Shown here in pieces: positions 25,176 to 36,056 of a stretch of DNA of 45,627 nt. Both the position numbers and the translations under genes were made by a program. The stretch comes from Opitutia bacterium. Its GTDB lineage: Bacteria; Verrucomicrobiota; Verrucomicrobiia; Opitutales; Opitutaceae. Each line of letters opens with the position of its first letter. Position 1 is the stretch's first letter. Below the pieces are notes generated by a model. The model searched no databases, was not told where the DNA came from, and was given only the letters and a program-made list of their open reading frames with translations. Location: positions 1 to 45,627 of the forward strand of contig CANHJG010000031.1 of NCBI GenBank assembly GCA_947461205.1. Direction: 5' to 3'.

Positions 25176-27848
25176 TCAGAACTTGTAGCTGACCTTGGTA
25201 TAATAGAACGCGCCGTTGAAACCATACGGCGTCGGATTCAGCAGGTAGGGCAGGCTGCCCGCGTTGTCCCCGCCGTTGAACACCGTGCCACCCGCGACCG
25301 TCGAACCGATCGTTTTGTGCGGCATTACGTTCGCCACGTTGTTCACCCCGACGGAGAACGTGAGCTGTTTCGAGTAGCGATACGTCGCGTCAAGATCGGT
25401 GATCCACTTCGGCGCGTAACGCTGTACGATCTGGCTGTTGGCGCCCACCGGATCGGTGGGCATCAGGTAGGTCGAGTAGCCGGGCGTGAGCGCGGCGATC
25501 TGCGCCGGCGTCGCGCTGGAGAACTGCACCGCCTGCACTTCGCCGTAGCGCACGGTGCGCGCGAGGAACGACCACTTCCGCAGATCATACGTCGCCGAAA
25601 GATTGACGATGTCCTTCGGCTGACCCTTCTCCATCCGGAGGCGCTCCGTCAGGTCATAAAGCGGGGTCGTGATCCCCACCGCCGCAAGCTGCGGCGGCGT
25701 GGGCTTCGTCCGCGTCACCTCCGTCTTGTTGAAATTCGCCCCGGCCGTGAGCGTGACCTTCGCGCCGTTGCTGAGCCGAAACGCGTAACGCGAATTCAGA
25801 TCGACGCCCGACGTGCGGGTATCCACCGCATTGGTGAAGAACCGTCCGCCCGTCGTGCCGACGAGCCCCTGCGCCGCGAGGTAGTTCAAAAACGGACTGC
25901 CGGCGGCTCCCGTAAAGTTTGACGACAGACCGATGCGGTCGTCGATGTCGATGCGGTAGACGTCGGCGCTCGCCGTAAACGCATCGACCGGATGCCAAGT
26001 GAGGCCGATACTCTGGTTGAGCGACGTCTCCGGCGTGAGGGGCTTCGCGCCCAGGGCCTTCGCCACCGGATCGCTCACCGGGAAGGTCTTGTTCTCAAAC
26101 GGCACGCCGCCGATGAAATTCGTCGCCGTCGAACTGAACCACTGCTGCGCCAAATGCGGCGCGCGGAACCCGGTGCTGACCGACGCCCGAATCGCGAACG
26201 GCTTCGTGATCGCAAAACGCGTAGCGATCTTACCCGTGCTCTTGTTGCCGAAATCACTATAGTCCTCGAAGCGGCCGGCGGCGGAAACGAGCCACTGCTC
26301 CGTGAGCTCCTGCTCCAGATCGGCATAAAATGCATAGGCGTCGCGCGTATGCGTGCCGGAGTCGCTCGGCCGGAAACCGGGGAACACTTGCGAGCCGGGC
26401 GCACCCTGGTTACCCGCGTTCGGGCCGTCGAGAATGCGCACCCCGCCGTCCCGGTAGGAGTCGGGCGTGCCGGGGCGGATGCTGTAATGCTCATGGCGGA
26501 ACTCGCCGCCAAGCGCGACTTTCAGCGCCTTGGGCAATCCCGTCTTGAACTCGTTCGTCAGGTCGAGATTCGTCGTGCTTTGCTTGTTCGTGAGCGTGCC
26601 AGCGTAGAAACTCTTGGGACTTGCGCTGCCCAGCGTCACGTTGGCCGTCTCCGCGATCGTGTAGGCGATCGCGTTCGACCCGAGGGCCGTGCTCACGTCC
26701 ATCCCCCAGCCCCCGTCGAGCTTGCCCTTTAGGCCGCCCCCTACCGACAAGTCGGTCACGTTGGACTGGATGACCGGCAGAAAGCCGTCCGGATAGATCG
26801 AGCGCACCGTGCGGTCGTCCGCGGCGCGGCGGAAGAAGCCCGCGCCTTCCCCGTGGCGCCGCGTAGCGCCGCCGAAGAAGTAGGCCGTGTAACCCGCCAA
26901 CGGCGTCTCGCCGTTGACGAACACGCCCTCTTCCCGCGCCCGCGGGTCGCCGAAGCGGTGGTTGTAGCGGTTCACCGAAGACTCCCGCGAATCCAACGTG
27001 CCGTTCGCCGCGCTCAGGCCCGTGCCCGCCCCAAAATTGCCCGAGGCCGCGACTTTCGCGCCCGCCGCATTGGCGCCGAAATACTGCTGGCGCGTATCAT
27101 CCGCCCCGCGACTCGTCGGGCTGTGCGTGCGCGAATACGCCGTCACAAACAACGCCCCCTTGCCGCCCAGTTTGGTGCCCGCAAAAGCCGACAGCTTCAA
27201 ATCCCGCCCGTCGCCTTCCTTCGTCGCCCCATAGGTCGCGTCAAAGCCCCAACCCCCATCTTTGCGCAGGATGACATTGATCACGCCCGCGATCGCGTCG
27301 GAGCCGTATTGCGCCGAAGCGCCGTCGCGCAGCACTTCGATGCGCTCGACCGCCGAAGACGGGAACGCGTTGAAATCCACCGACACCGAGCCGCGGCCGA
27401 TCGAGCCGTTGACGTTGACCAGCGCGCTGCTGTGGCGGCGCTTGCCGTTCACCAGCACCAGCACTTGGTCGGGCGCCAACCCGCGCAACGTCGCCGGCCG
27501 GATATGATCCGTGCCGTCGGTGAGGGAGGGACGCGGAAAATTGAACGAAGGCACCAACGACTGCAGCATCTGCGACACTTCGGTGTAGCCGCCCTGTTCC
27601 ATCTCGGCGCGCGTGATGACATCGATCGGCACGGGCGATTCGATGACGGTGCGGTCGTTGAAGCGCGTGCCGGTCGAAACAAACGCCTCCATCTTGATCG
27701 GATCCTGGGTCACGGCGGGAGCAGTCTGGGCCGACAAAGGCGCCGAGACGCCTGCGATAATCAAGGCGAGCACCGCTGTGGTCGCCGCCGGGACTCGTCG
27801 AAACACGGCGCGATGTGCGTCCGTGGTAGTGGGTGTAGGGGAGTTCAT
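25176..27848 (-). CDS. TonB-dependent outer-membrane receptor
   Basis: 890 aa. The signal peptide (residues about 18-40, AVLALIIAGVSAPLSAQ) precedes a plug domain at residues 50-170 with VIDVIT-like PIDVITRAEM, TLRGLAPDQVLVLVNGKRRH, SSAVERIEVLRDGASAQYGS and DAIAGVINVIL. A 22-strand-type barrel follows, with the C-terminal box GFRAPHLAQQWF, NVANVMPHKT and terminal SYKF. It takes up a large or scarce ligand with energy from TonB. The ligand is unknown. No SusD partner or sigma/anti-sigma pair is adjacent. It is divergent from gamma-glutamyltransferase with 147 bp between starts. Confidence 0.95.
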   Translation of the reverse strand: MNSPTPTTTDAHRAVFRRVPAATTAVLALIIAGVSAPLSAQTAPAVTQDPIKMEAFVSTGTRFNDRTVIESPVPIDVITRAEMEQGGYTEVSQMLQSLVPSFNFPRPSLTDGTDHIRPATLRGLAPDQVLVLVNGKRRHSSALVNVNGSIGRGSVSVDFNAFPSSAVERIEVLRDGASAQYGSDAIAGVINVILRKDGGWGFDATYGATKEGDGRDLKLSAFAGTKLGGKGALFVTAYSRTHSPTSRGADDTRQQYFGANAAGAKVAASGNFGAGTGLSAANGTLDSRESSVNRYNHRFGDPRAREEGVFVNGETPLAGYTAYFFGGATRRHGEGAGFFRRAADDRTVRSIYPDGFLPVIQSNVTDLSVGGGLKGKLDGGWGMDVSTALGSNAIAYTIAETANVTLGSASPKSFYAGTLTNKQSTTNLDLTNEFKTGLPKALKVALGGEFRHEHYSIRPGTPDSYRDGGVRILDGPNAGNQGAPGSQVFPGFRPSDSGTHTRDAYAFYADLEQELTEQWLVSAAGRFEDYSDFGNKSTGKIATRFAITKPFAIRASVSTGFRAPHLAQQWFSSTATNFIGGVPFENKTFPVSDPVAKALGAKPLTPETSLNQSIGLTWHPVDAFTASADVYRIDIDDRIGLSSNFTGAAGSPFLNYLAAQGLVGTTGGRFFTNAVDTRTSGVDLNSRYAFRLSNGAKVTLTAGANFNKTEVTRTKPTPPQLAAVGITTPLYDLTERLRMEKGQPKDIVNLSATYDLRKWSFLARTVRYGEVQAVQFSSATPAQIAALTPGYSTYLMPTDPVGANSQIVQRYAPKWITDLDATYRYSKQLTFSVGVNNVANVMPHKTIGSTVAGGTVFNGGDNAGSLPYLLNPTPYGFNGAFYYTKVSYKF

Positions 27849-27874
27849 ACCGGGCCCACCATGTCCGGGTTCTC

Positions 27875-27890
27875 GTCACAAACAAGTGAC
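27875..27890. promoter_or_regulatory. Palindrome in the receptor/GGT divergent promoter region
   Basis: GTCAC-AAACAA-GTGAC is a 16-bp symmetric site located 27 bp upstream of the receptor start. It lies in an AT-rich patch (AACAACC, GTAAATAAC nearby) of a GC-rich intergenic region. It is a plausible operator shared by both genes; no regulator is encoded beside it. Confidence 0.35.
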
Positions 27891-27995
27891 AACCTGCGTA
27901 AATAACAACCATCACTCGACCATTCCCTGATCCCGTGGTCGCCCGTCTCCGGCCCGGATTTGCGTTCCGTCCGCAAACCGTGCCACCGTGCCGCC

Positions 27996-29768
<1,773 letters not shown>

Positions 29769-29773
29769 CGGAG

Positions 29774-29793
29774 CGGCGGTTTCCCCACCGCCG
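29774..29793. repeat. Short hairpin repeat after ggt, related to the one at 23.9-24.1 kb
   Basis: CGGCGGT-TTCCCC-ACCGCCG preceded by GGAG. The same GGAGCGGCGGTTT start and CCGCCG end occur inside the 151-bp duplication (24074-24096). It is therefore a small dispersed palindrome found 3' of genes. The T-run is absent, so it is not a classical terminator. Confidence 0.6.
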
Positions 29794-29876
29794 ACGATCC
29801 GCCCCAACGCCCCCGACCCACCCAGCCCGGGCGCGTTGACCTCACCGCGCTTTCCCTGCTCCCTCGCGGCTCTCGC

Positions 29877-32279
29877 ATGACTTCGCCCCGCCTCCTTTTC
29901 CCGCGCCCCGCCCTGATCGCTCTCCTCGCCTTCGCCGCCCTCGTCGCGTCTGCGCTCCGCGCCTCCCCCGAGCATCTCATCTGGCACGCGAAACCCGCCG
30001 CCCACTTCACCGAATCGTCCCCGCTCGGCAACGGCCGCCTCGGCGCCATGGTCTTCGGCGGCATCGCCGAAGAACGCATCGTCCTCAACGAGGCCGGCCT
30101 CTGGTCCGGCTCGCCCCAGAACGCCGACCGCCCCGACGCCGCCCAATCGCTCCCGGAAATCCGCCGCCTCCTCCTCGAGGGCAAAAACGCCGAGGCCGAG
30201 GCCCTCGTGAACCAACACTTCACCTGCGCCGGTCCCGGCTCCGCCCGCGCCCGCGGCGCCAACACCCCCTACGGCTCCTACCAAACCCTCGGCCACCTCC
30301 ACCTCAAATTCCTCAACGTCCCCGCCGACGCCCAGCCCGCCGACTACCGCCGCGAACTCGACCTCGAGACCGCCATCGCCCGCGTCTCCTACCGCCTCGG
30401 CGACGTCACCTATACCCGCGAAGTCTTCGTCAGCGGTCCCGACGATGTCCTCGTCGTCCGCCTCACCGCCGACCAGCCCGGCGCCCTCGCCTTCGACGTC
30501 GCCCTCGATCGTCCCGAGCGTTTCACCACCACCTCGGATGGCCCCGACCGCCTCCTCATGACGGGCCAACTCCCCGACGGAAAAAATTCCGCCGACGGCA
30601 CCAACACCGGGGTCCGCTACGCCGCCCGCCTCCGCGCGCTCATGCCCAGCGGGGATCTCTCCTCCACCGCCACCACACTCCAAATCCGCGACGCCACCCA
30701 GGTCGTCCTCCTCCTCACCGCCATCACCGACATCCGCTCCTTCGCCAACCGCCGCGACGACGACCCCGCCGCCGCCGCCCACGACGATCTCACCCGCGCC
30801 GCCGGAAGAAATTTCACCGCCCTTCGCGCCGCCCACCTCGCCGACTACCAACGCTACTTCAACCGCGTCGCCCTCCGCCTCGGCTCCACCTCCCCCGCCA
30901 CCGCCGCCCTCGCCACGCCCGCCCGCCTCGCCGCCCTCCACGCCGGCGCCGCCGATCCCGGCCTCGCCGCCCTCTTCTTCGATTTCGGCCGCTACCTCCT
31001 CATCTCGTCGTCGCGCCCCGGCGGCTTCCCCGCCAACCTCCAGGGCCTCTGGGCCGAGGAAATCCAGGCCCCGTGGAACGCCGACTGGCACCTCAACGTC
31101 AACCTTCAGATGAACTACTGGCCCGCCGAAGTCTGCGGCCTCGGCGATCTCGCGCAGCCCCTCTTCGCGTTCATCGAGTCGCTGCAAAAACCCGGCGCCG
31201 TCACCGCCCAAAACTACTACGGCGCCCGCGGCTGGGTCGCCCACGTCCTCGCCAACCCCTGGGGTTTCACCGCCCCCGGCGAAGCCGCCAGCTGGGGCTC
31301 CGCCAACAGCGGCTCCGCCTGGCTCTGCCAACACCTCTGGGATCACTGGCTCTTCACCAGGGACAAAAAATTTCTCGCCCGGGCCTACCCGATCCTCAAG
31401 GGCTCCGCGCAATTCTACGCCGATCTCCTCATCGAAGAGCCCAAGAATAAATGGCTCGTCACCGCTCCCTCCAACTCGCCCGAAAACGCGTTTTTCCTCC
31501 CTAACGGCAAACGCGCTAACGTGTGCCTGGGTCCCACCCTTGACCAGCAGCTCATCCGCTACCTCTTCGACGCCACCATCGAGTCCGCCAAAATTCTCGG
31601 CCTCGCCGCCGAAGAATCCTTCACCGCGGGACTCGCCGCGCAACGCGGCCGCCTCGCCCCCACCCGCATCGGCTCCGACGGCCGCATCCTGGAGTGGCTC
31701 GAAGAATATCGGGAAGCCGAACCCACCCATCGCCACGTCTCGCACCTCTGGGGCCTCTATCCCGGCCACGAAATTTCCCCGCGCCGCTCGCCCGACCTCG
31801 CCGCCGCCGCCCGCCAATCCCTCGAAACCCGCGGCGACGCCGGCACCGGCTGGAGCATCGCCTACAAACTCAACCTCTGGGCCCGCCTCCGCGACGGCGA
31901 CCGCTGCGAAAAAATCCTCCGCACCCAGCTCGCCCCCGTCACCGCCACCGGCATCGACATGAAAAAAGGCGGCGGCACGTATCCCAATCTCTTCGACGCC
32001 CACCCGCCCTTCCAAATCGACGGTAACTTCGGCGCCACCGCCGGCATCGCCGAAATGCTCCTCCAAAGCCACGCCGGCGAAATCGACCTCCTCCCCGCGC
32101 TCCCGTCCGCGTGGCCCGAAGGCGAAGCCCGCGGCCTCCGCGCCCGCGGCGGCCTCACCGTCGACCTCGCGTGGAAAAACGGCCGTGTCACCGCCTACCG
32201 CCTCACCTCCCAGACCCCCGAAAAAGTCACCGTGCGCTTCAACGGCGAGACGAGCGAAGTGACCCCGGACAAAATCTGA
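29877..32279 (+). CDS. Secreted family GH95 glycoside hydrolase (alpha-L-fucosidase type)
   Basis: 800 aa with a signal peptide (IALLAFAALVASALRA, cleavage near residue 29). The N-terminal beta domain opens HLIWHAKPAAHFTESSPLGN and GRLGAMVFGG, diagnostic of GH95. In the (alpha/alpha)6 barrel are DWHLNVNLQMNYWPAE (paired Asn of the general-base relay), APSNSPENAFFLP (general-acid Glu) and HPPFQIDGNFGATAGIAEML (Asp). These are the positions shown to be catalytic in the Bifidobacterium 1,2-fucosidase. It inverts alpha-1,2-linked L-fucose or, in some members, L-galactose. Likely periplasmic. Confidence 0.93.
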   Translation: MTSPRLLFPRPALIALLAFAALVASALRASPEHLIWHAKPAAHFTESSPLGNGRLGAMVFGGIAEERIVLNEAGLWSGSPQNADRPDAAQSLPEIRRLLLEGKNAEAEALVNQHFTCAGPGSARARGANTPYGSYQTLGHLHLKFLNVPADAQPADYRRELDLETAIARVSYRLGDVTYTREVFVSGPDDVLVVRLTADQPGALAFDVALDRPERFTTTSDGPDRLLMTGQLPDGKNSADGTNTGVRYAARLRALMPSGDLSSTATTLQIRDATQVVLLLTAITDIRSFANRRDDDPAAAAHDDLTRAAGRNFTALRAAHLADYQRYFNRVALRLGSTSPATAALATPARLAALHAGAADPGLAALFFDFGRYLLISSSRPGGFPANLQGLWAEEIQAPWNADWHLNVNLQMNYWPAEVCGLGDLAQPLFAFIESLQKPGAVTAQNYYGARGWVAHVLANPWGFTAPGEAASWGSANSGSAWLCQHLWDHWLFTRDKKFLARAYPILKGSAQFYADLLIEEPKNKWLVTAPSNSPENAFFLPNGKRANVCLGPTLDQQLIRYLFDATIESAKILGLAAEESFTAGLAAQRGRLAPTRIGSDGRILEWLEEYREAEPTHRHVSHLWGLYPGHEISPRRSPDLAAAARQSLETRGDAGTGWSIAYKLNLWARLRDGDRCEKILRTQLAPVTATGIDMKKGGGTYPNLFDAHPPFQIDGNFGATAGIAEMLLQSHAGEIDLLPALPSAWPEGEARGLRARGGLTVDLAWKNGRVTAYRLTSQTPEKVTVRFNGETSEVTPDKI

Positions 32280-33100
32280 CCGCGATGCAGGGAGGCCTTC
32301 CGTCCGCCCTGCGCACCACGCCCCGCCGCCACCCGACCAACGCCCCCTGCGCGGCGATTCCTCGAGCGGGCGCGCTGGCTGCCTGGTGGCGGGCCAGGTG
32401 GCGGCAGGAATCAGCCGGCCCGACCGCGGAGCGAGTTCGCCGCAGCGCATGGGGCCAAGGTTGCATGACGGCTGCTGCGTCACACGAACGTCCGCGTTGG
32501 GCGTTTGCGGTCGCCTGGGGAGTTGGGCGAAGAGTATCGGGAGCTGGCAGTGTCTTCAAAGCGTCCCCGGTCAAACCATCAACCTCCGGAACGAAATGCC
32601 GTCCCTCTCCTGCACGAACAAACAGAGGCCGCCGCAGTCAGAATCGCCGCGACCAGAAAATCGGCAATGCGGTGCAGCGGGCCGGATGTCTGTGGTGGGC
32701 CGGCGATGCTGAAGTCGATGCCGGCCCAACCCCACGGGCCACGCGTCGGATGAACCTGATGCCGCCCAAGCGGAGGGAGGAACTGCCCCGCCTCGGGCGC
32801 GCCCTGCTCGATCATCCTGAGGATGGGCCGCCGCTCGTCGCCCGCCAGGTCACGGTGCTGTCGGACTTGGCTCACCGGATACGCGAGCCATCGTCTAACC
32901 GGAGTTTGACCAACGCGGGGCGGCGGATTTCACGTTGACCAAACGGGGCGGAGAAAAAAGCGGCGGCACCCGCCTTCACGCCGCGCACCCCTGCGTTGCG
33001 CTCCCTGCACCGCAAACGCTCCCGACTGAGCCAACGAAAATCCTACCGCTTCGGCGGATGTCATCCGGCCCGGCGACGCAATAGCGGCGCTACCGCGGAC
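32280..33100. other. Long region without a recognisable gene
   Basis: About 820 bp after the GH95 gene. All six frames are interrupted or Arg/Pro/Gly-rich, and no segment resembles a family I know. Base composition is a little less GC-rich than the flanking genes around 32.5-32.7 kb. With remnants immediately to the right, it may be older decayed coding DNA. Confidence 0.5.
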
Positions 33101-33484
33101 TCACCGCAGGACACTCCCGCTCCCGTCCGACGGCTTCCGCGCCGCCACCACCCACGCATCGAACATCGTCGCTCGCTTCGCCGACGTCCACTCCTCGCGC
33201 GAAAATACACTCAACGCCTCCCGCGCGATCCCCGGCACCTCGCCGCCGTTCGCGCGCGTGTCTCCCTCGCGCTCCTCGGTCGCGTAAAGCTTGTCCATCG
33301 GACAGCCCGTCCGCGCCGCCCCCTCCCGGATGGGCGCCTCCGCCATCGCCGCAATCGACGACGCTGTCCACGCCTGGGTAATCGGCCTACCAGGCATACT
33401 TGTCTCCGCCATGCCCGTTCCCGACGACGAACCCCGGCACCTTGCCGCCCGCCGGCCCCCATCCGCTCGCCCATTTTCACCCAC
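33101..33484 (-). pseudogene. Unidentified short frame, possibly the C-terminal tail of a methyltransferase
   Basis: 127 codons on the minus strand. The last 90 look protein-like: PITQAWTASSIAAMAEAPIR, MDKLYATEEREGDTRANGGE and VPGIAREALSVFSREEWTSA, ending TMFDAWVVAARKP. An ending of this type (hydrophobic strand then ARKP) is common in class I SAM-dependent methyltransferases, but no SAM-binding motif is present. The upstream part is Gly/Arg-rich and merges with the REP array, so the gene would have lost its 5' end. The family is a guess. Confidence 0.35.
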
Positions 33485-33493
33485 CCGCTCCCC

Positions 33494-33645
33494 CCGTCGG
33501 CCGCGAGCTTACTCGCGCGCGCTCCCTCGTAGGCTGCGAGCTTACTCGCGCGCTCTCCCCGTAGGCTGCGAGCTTGCTCGCGCGCTCTCCCCTGTAGGCT
33601 GCGAGCTTGCTCGCGCTCCTGCAGCGCCTGCAAGCAGGCGGCCTA
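33494..33645. repeat. Tandem array of REP-like palindromes
   Basis: Four consecutive units of 32-33 bp start at 33494, 33527, 33559 and 33592. Each has the core GCGAGCTT(A/G)CTCGCGC preceded by GTAGGCT or GTCGGCC. The array closes with GCGCCTGCAAGCAGGC-GGCCTAC, which is inverted relative to the units. There are no unique spacers, so it is not CRISPR. The same unit occurs at the right end of the window. Confidence 0.88.
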
Positions 33646-33681
33646 CAAAAACCCGCCCCCCCCCACAATCGCCTCGACGAA

Positions 33682-34002
33682 CTACGCCCCTGCGGGCGGC
33701 GAGTCCGCGAGGGTGATCGCCTCGCCGAGCACTGCGCCCACCTCCGCACCGACCGCCTCGAACTCCAGCGCGAGGGCCCCGTCGGCCTCATCGGCCTCTC
33801 CCCTGCCGAGCACGATCAGAACTCCCTCATCGACCTTAGGCGCGGCGGCCGGATCGACGCTGGGCCGGTGATCTACCATCGCTTCGACCAGAAACCCGCC
33901 GCCGAACGTCTCGACGTCGCGCACGAATGCGGCGCCGCCATCATCGCCCGCGTCGCCTGCGACCCAGGCTCCCTTACCGGCAAATTCACTGCCGCCACCC
34001 GT
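33682..34002 (+). pseudogene. Aldo/keto reductase fragment
   Basis: One frame reads LELQREGPVGLIGLSPAEHD, GPVIYHRFDQKPAAERLDVA and HECGAAIIARVACDPGSLTG followed by KF (33757-33999). This matches the middle of the barrel of aldo/keto reductases: the LQREGKIR-GVS strand, the VQVIYN-FDQRP strand and the GIIARVPLDEGSLTGKF strand. The N-terminal catalytic part (Asp, Tyr, Lys, His) and the C-terminus are absent. The REP array abuts the 5' side. A dead remnant is the best reading. Confidence 0.7.
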
Positions 34003-34136
34003 TCGCGCCCGCCGATTTCAGCGCCGCCTTCTCAACGTCAAATGCCTGACGCGCTGCGGCACCCGCACCCACCGACGGCCCGCGGCCCGCTCCCTCCGGG
34101 TTGCCAAACCGCGCCCGGCCCCTAGTCGTTTCCACC

Positions 34137-34505
34137 GTGACCACGCTGATCTTGCTCGCCCCTATCTTCCTCGTCTTTGAGGTCGTGCAGCTCGTGCTCA
34201 GCGAACGCTACCTCGGCATCAAACAGATCGCCCGCCACGCGGATCCGCGCTCGCTCGGCCTCGGTGAAGTCACCGCGTTCTTCTGGAGCACCGCGATCCT
34301 CGGCTACTGGCTCTGGATGATCGTGCTCCTCGTGACGCCGCTCGGTCGCGTCCACGCCATCGGCCTTCTCGTGGTTTCGGGCCTCGGTTTTTCCCTGCGG
34401 CGCGGCCGCCCGAGGAAATGGACCCTCGTGATCCTGACGCTCGAGGGCGCCGTGCGCGTCGGATTCCTCCTCTCGCTCTGCGGGATGGTCTGGCGCCGGT
34501 TGTAG
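34137..34505 (+). CDS. Small integral membrane protein of unknown function
   Basis: 122 aa from GTG 34137; an upstream TTG at 34101 would add 12 residues without hydrophobic character. About four membrane helices are visible: LILLAPIFLVFEVVQLVL, FFWSTAILGYWLWMIVLLV, IGLLVVSGLGFSL and TLVILTLEGAVRVGFLLSL. A basic cytoplasmic loop (RRGRPRKW) lies between helices 3 and 4. No family recognised. Coding character is good compared with the decayed DNA upstream. Confidence 0.65.
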   Translation: MTTLILLAPIFLVFEVVQLVLSERYLGIKQIARHADPRSLGLGEVTAFFWSTAILGYWLWMIVLLVTPLGRVHAIGLLVVSGLGFSLRRGRPRKWTLVILTLEGAVRVGFLLSLCGMVWRRL

Positions 34506-34596
34506 GGGCCGGGGCGGCCACTACGCAGCGGGCCTGCGTAATCGACGGCGTAGCGTTACCGATGCAAACCGAACCCCGTTCGTATACCCTTCACTC

Positions 34597-34902
34597 ATGC
34601 AGACGCGCCTTCCCCTGCTCCACTTCGCGCTCATCGGTTTTTTCGCCGCTTCCCAGCCCCTGCTGGCCGCGTCGAAAAAAACCGATGAGCGCACCGCCGC
34701 CCTGGTCGCCGCCCTGCAGGCCGTCAGCCCCGATCCGCTCGGCGGTCGTCTGGGCCTCGCGGCCTGCGGGGCGCGCCCGAACACCGCCCCGGCCACCGCC
34801 ACCCCACCCGCGGCGGCCAGCCGCGGCCGCACCGCGCAGGCGGCCCCTTTGGACCGGGATCACCGCGCCTATGTGCTCTGGAAGAGCGCCCGGAAATCCT
34901 GA
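34597..34902 (+). CDS. Small secreted protein of unknown function
   Basis: 101 aa. Signal peptide LLHFALIGFFAASQPLLA with likely cleavage after Ala23-25, then a short charged segment (SKKTDERTAALVAALQAVS) and an Ala/Pro/Thr-rich stretch ending HRAYVLWKSARKS. No domain seen. It lies 13 bp before the EF-hand gene in the same direction, so they may be co-expressed. Confidence 0.5.
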   Translation: MQTRLPLLHFALIGFFAASQPLLAASKKTDERTAALVAALQAVSPDPLGGRLGLAACGARPNTAPATATPPAAASRGRTAQAAPLDRDHRAYVLWKSARKS

Positions 34903-34915
34903 GCCTGACCGCGCC

Positions 34916-35533
34916 ATGCGCTCCACCCTCCGCGCGGCGTCCCTGCTGGCGCTGCTTGTGCCCGCCGCCCACGCCTTTCCCACTGCCGTCCAGCTCAGGA
35001 CCGCCTTTACCGCGCTCGATACCTCCGACAACCAGGCGATCAGCGTGGCCGAATGGGACGCCGCCTCGTTCGCCCTGTTCCGCATCGCGGACAAGAACGC
35101 CAACAACTTGATCGACGCGACGGAGCTCCAGGGCAGTGCCATCGCGCAGGACACCTTTCTCCGCGCCGACACCGATCGGGACGGCTGCCTCAGCGTCCGA
35201 GAATTCATGGACGTGCGTCGCTCCCTGTTTTATATCGCCGATATCGACCGCGACGACTTCCTCTCCTTCCTCGACTACGAGCTCTTCATCGTGATGGAGC
35301 AGGTGGGCTGGGTTGACCGGAATCAAAACGGTCGCATCGAATTTTCCGAACTCAGCGATTCGCTGGCCAAAGCCTTCGCCCTGCTCGACGCGGATCACGA
35401 CGGCCGGCTCTCCGCCGCCGAAGCCGGCTACCTGTCGCCGGAAGCCTTCAGAAAATTTGATCCTCACGGCAACGGCACCCTGACGCCCGCGGAGTTCGAC
35501 GCCGGTTACCGCGCCGCCTTGACCCATCCCTGA
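34916..35533 (+). CDS. Secreted protein with seven EF-hand calcium-binding loops
   Basis: 205 aa. Signal peptide at residues 1-20 (LLALLVPAAHA). Seven 12-residue EF loops follow at 35-46, 59-70, 85-96, 109-120, 134-145, 158-169 and 182-193. Examples are DTDRDGCLSVRE, DRNQNGRIEFSE and DADHDGRLSAAE. All have Asp at position 1 and Glu or Asp at position 12. Spacing is a regular 24-26 residues, shorter than the paired EF-hands of calmodulin. It probably binds several Ca2+ ions outside the cytoplasm. The start at 34916 is the only one that gives a signal peptide. The partner is unknown. Confidence 0.85.
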   Translation: MRSTLRAASLLALLVPAAHAFPTAVQLRTAFTALDTSDNQAISVAEWDAASFALFRIADKNANNLIDATELQGSAIAQDTFLRADTDRDGCLSVREFMDVRRSLFYIADIDRDDFLSFLDYELFIVMEQVGWVDRNQNGRIEFSELSDSLAKAFALLDADHDGRLSAAEAGYLSPEAFRKFDPHGNGTLTPAEFDAGYRAALTHP

Positions 35534-35595
35534 GGACGCGCGCATCGGCCGGCGACGACGCCCGCCTGCGTTCACGGCCGAACGTCAACCCGCCC

Positions 35596-35892
35596 CTACG
35601 CCTGAAACCGTCGCGTCTCCGCAGAAAACGTCTGGGCCTTGGTGACGGGGTCGCCAAACGATTTCCCGAAAAACTCCTGCGCCGCGGCGATGAATTTTGC
35701 GGAGCTGGCGTAATCTCCGGCCCACGAATTCGGTACGCACACCCGCTTGATAATACCTTTGCCGATTTTGTCCGGCGCCGTGGCGTCGGGCAGCAACTCC
35801 ATCGAAAATTTCGGATCGTTGGTGTGGACCACGTAATGCCGGGAGCCTCCGCCGCCCTCCCGCTCGATCCGCAAAAAATGGGGAAATTCCAT
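35596..35892 (-). CDS. Hypothetical protein
   Basis: 98 aa (EFPHFLRIEREGGGGSRHYV, then FSMELLPDATAPDKIGKGII, NSWAGDYASSAKFIAAAQEF). It is soluble, with no signal peptide or membrane segment. It looks coding: balanced composition and a lower Arg/Pro content than shadow frames. No family recognised. Convergent with the EF-hand gene and divergent from the large Ala/Pro-rich protein gene. Confidence 0.6.
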   Translation of the reverse strand: MEFPHFLRIEREGGGGSRHYVVHTNDPKFSMELLPDATAPDKIGKGIIKRVCVPNSWAGDYASSAKFIAAAQEFFGKSFGDPVTKAQTFSAETRRFQA

Positions 35893-36056
35893 GAAGATGG
35901 CCTCGGCGATGACAGCCTCTCACCTCCAAGGGAAACCAAAACTCTCCCCCTGCACTCCGGAGTTGAAATCTCCTCCGGTGCGTCGCACAAACTTTCCGCT
36001 GCACCCGCGTCGCTGCCCACAGGAAAAGCGCCGCGCCGGCGGCTCTGCCGTATCCT

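Noticed and set aside
33494-33645. CRISPR array
   Set aside because: Units are directly adjacent palindromes with no unique spacers and no cas genes in the window.
33211-33791. Minus-strand peptides with repeated ASKLAAY-type words
   Set aside because: Translation of the REP units, not a protein repeat.
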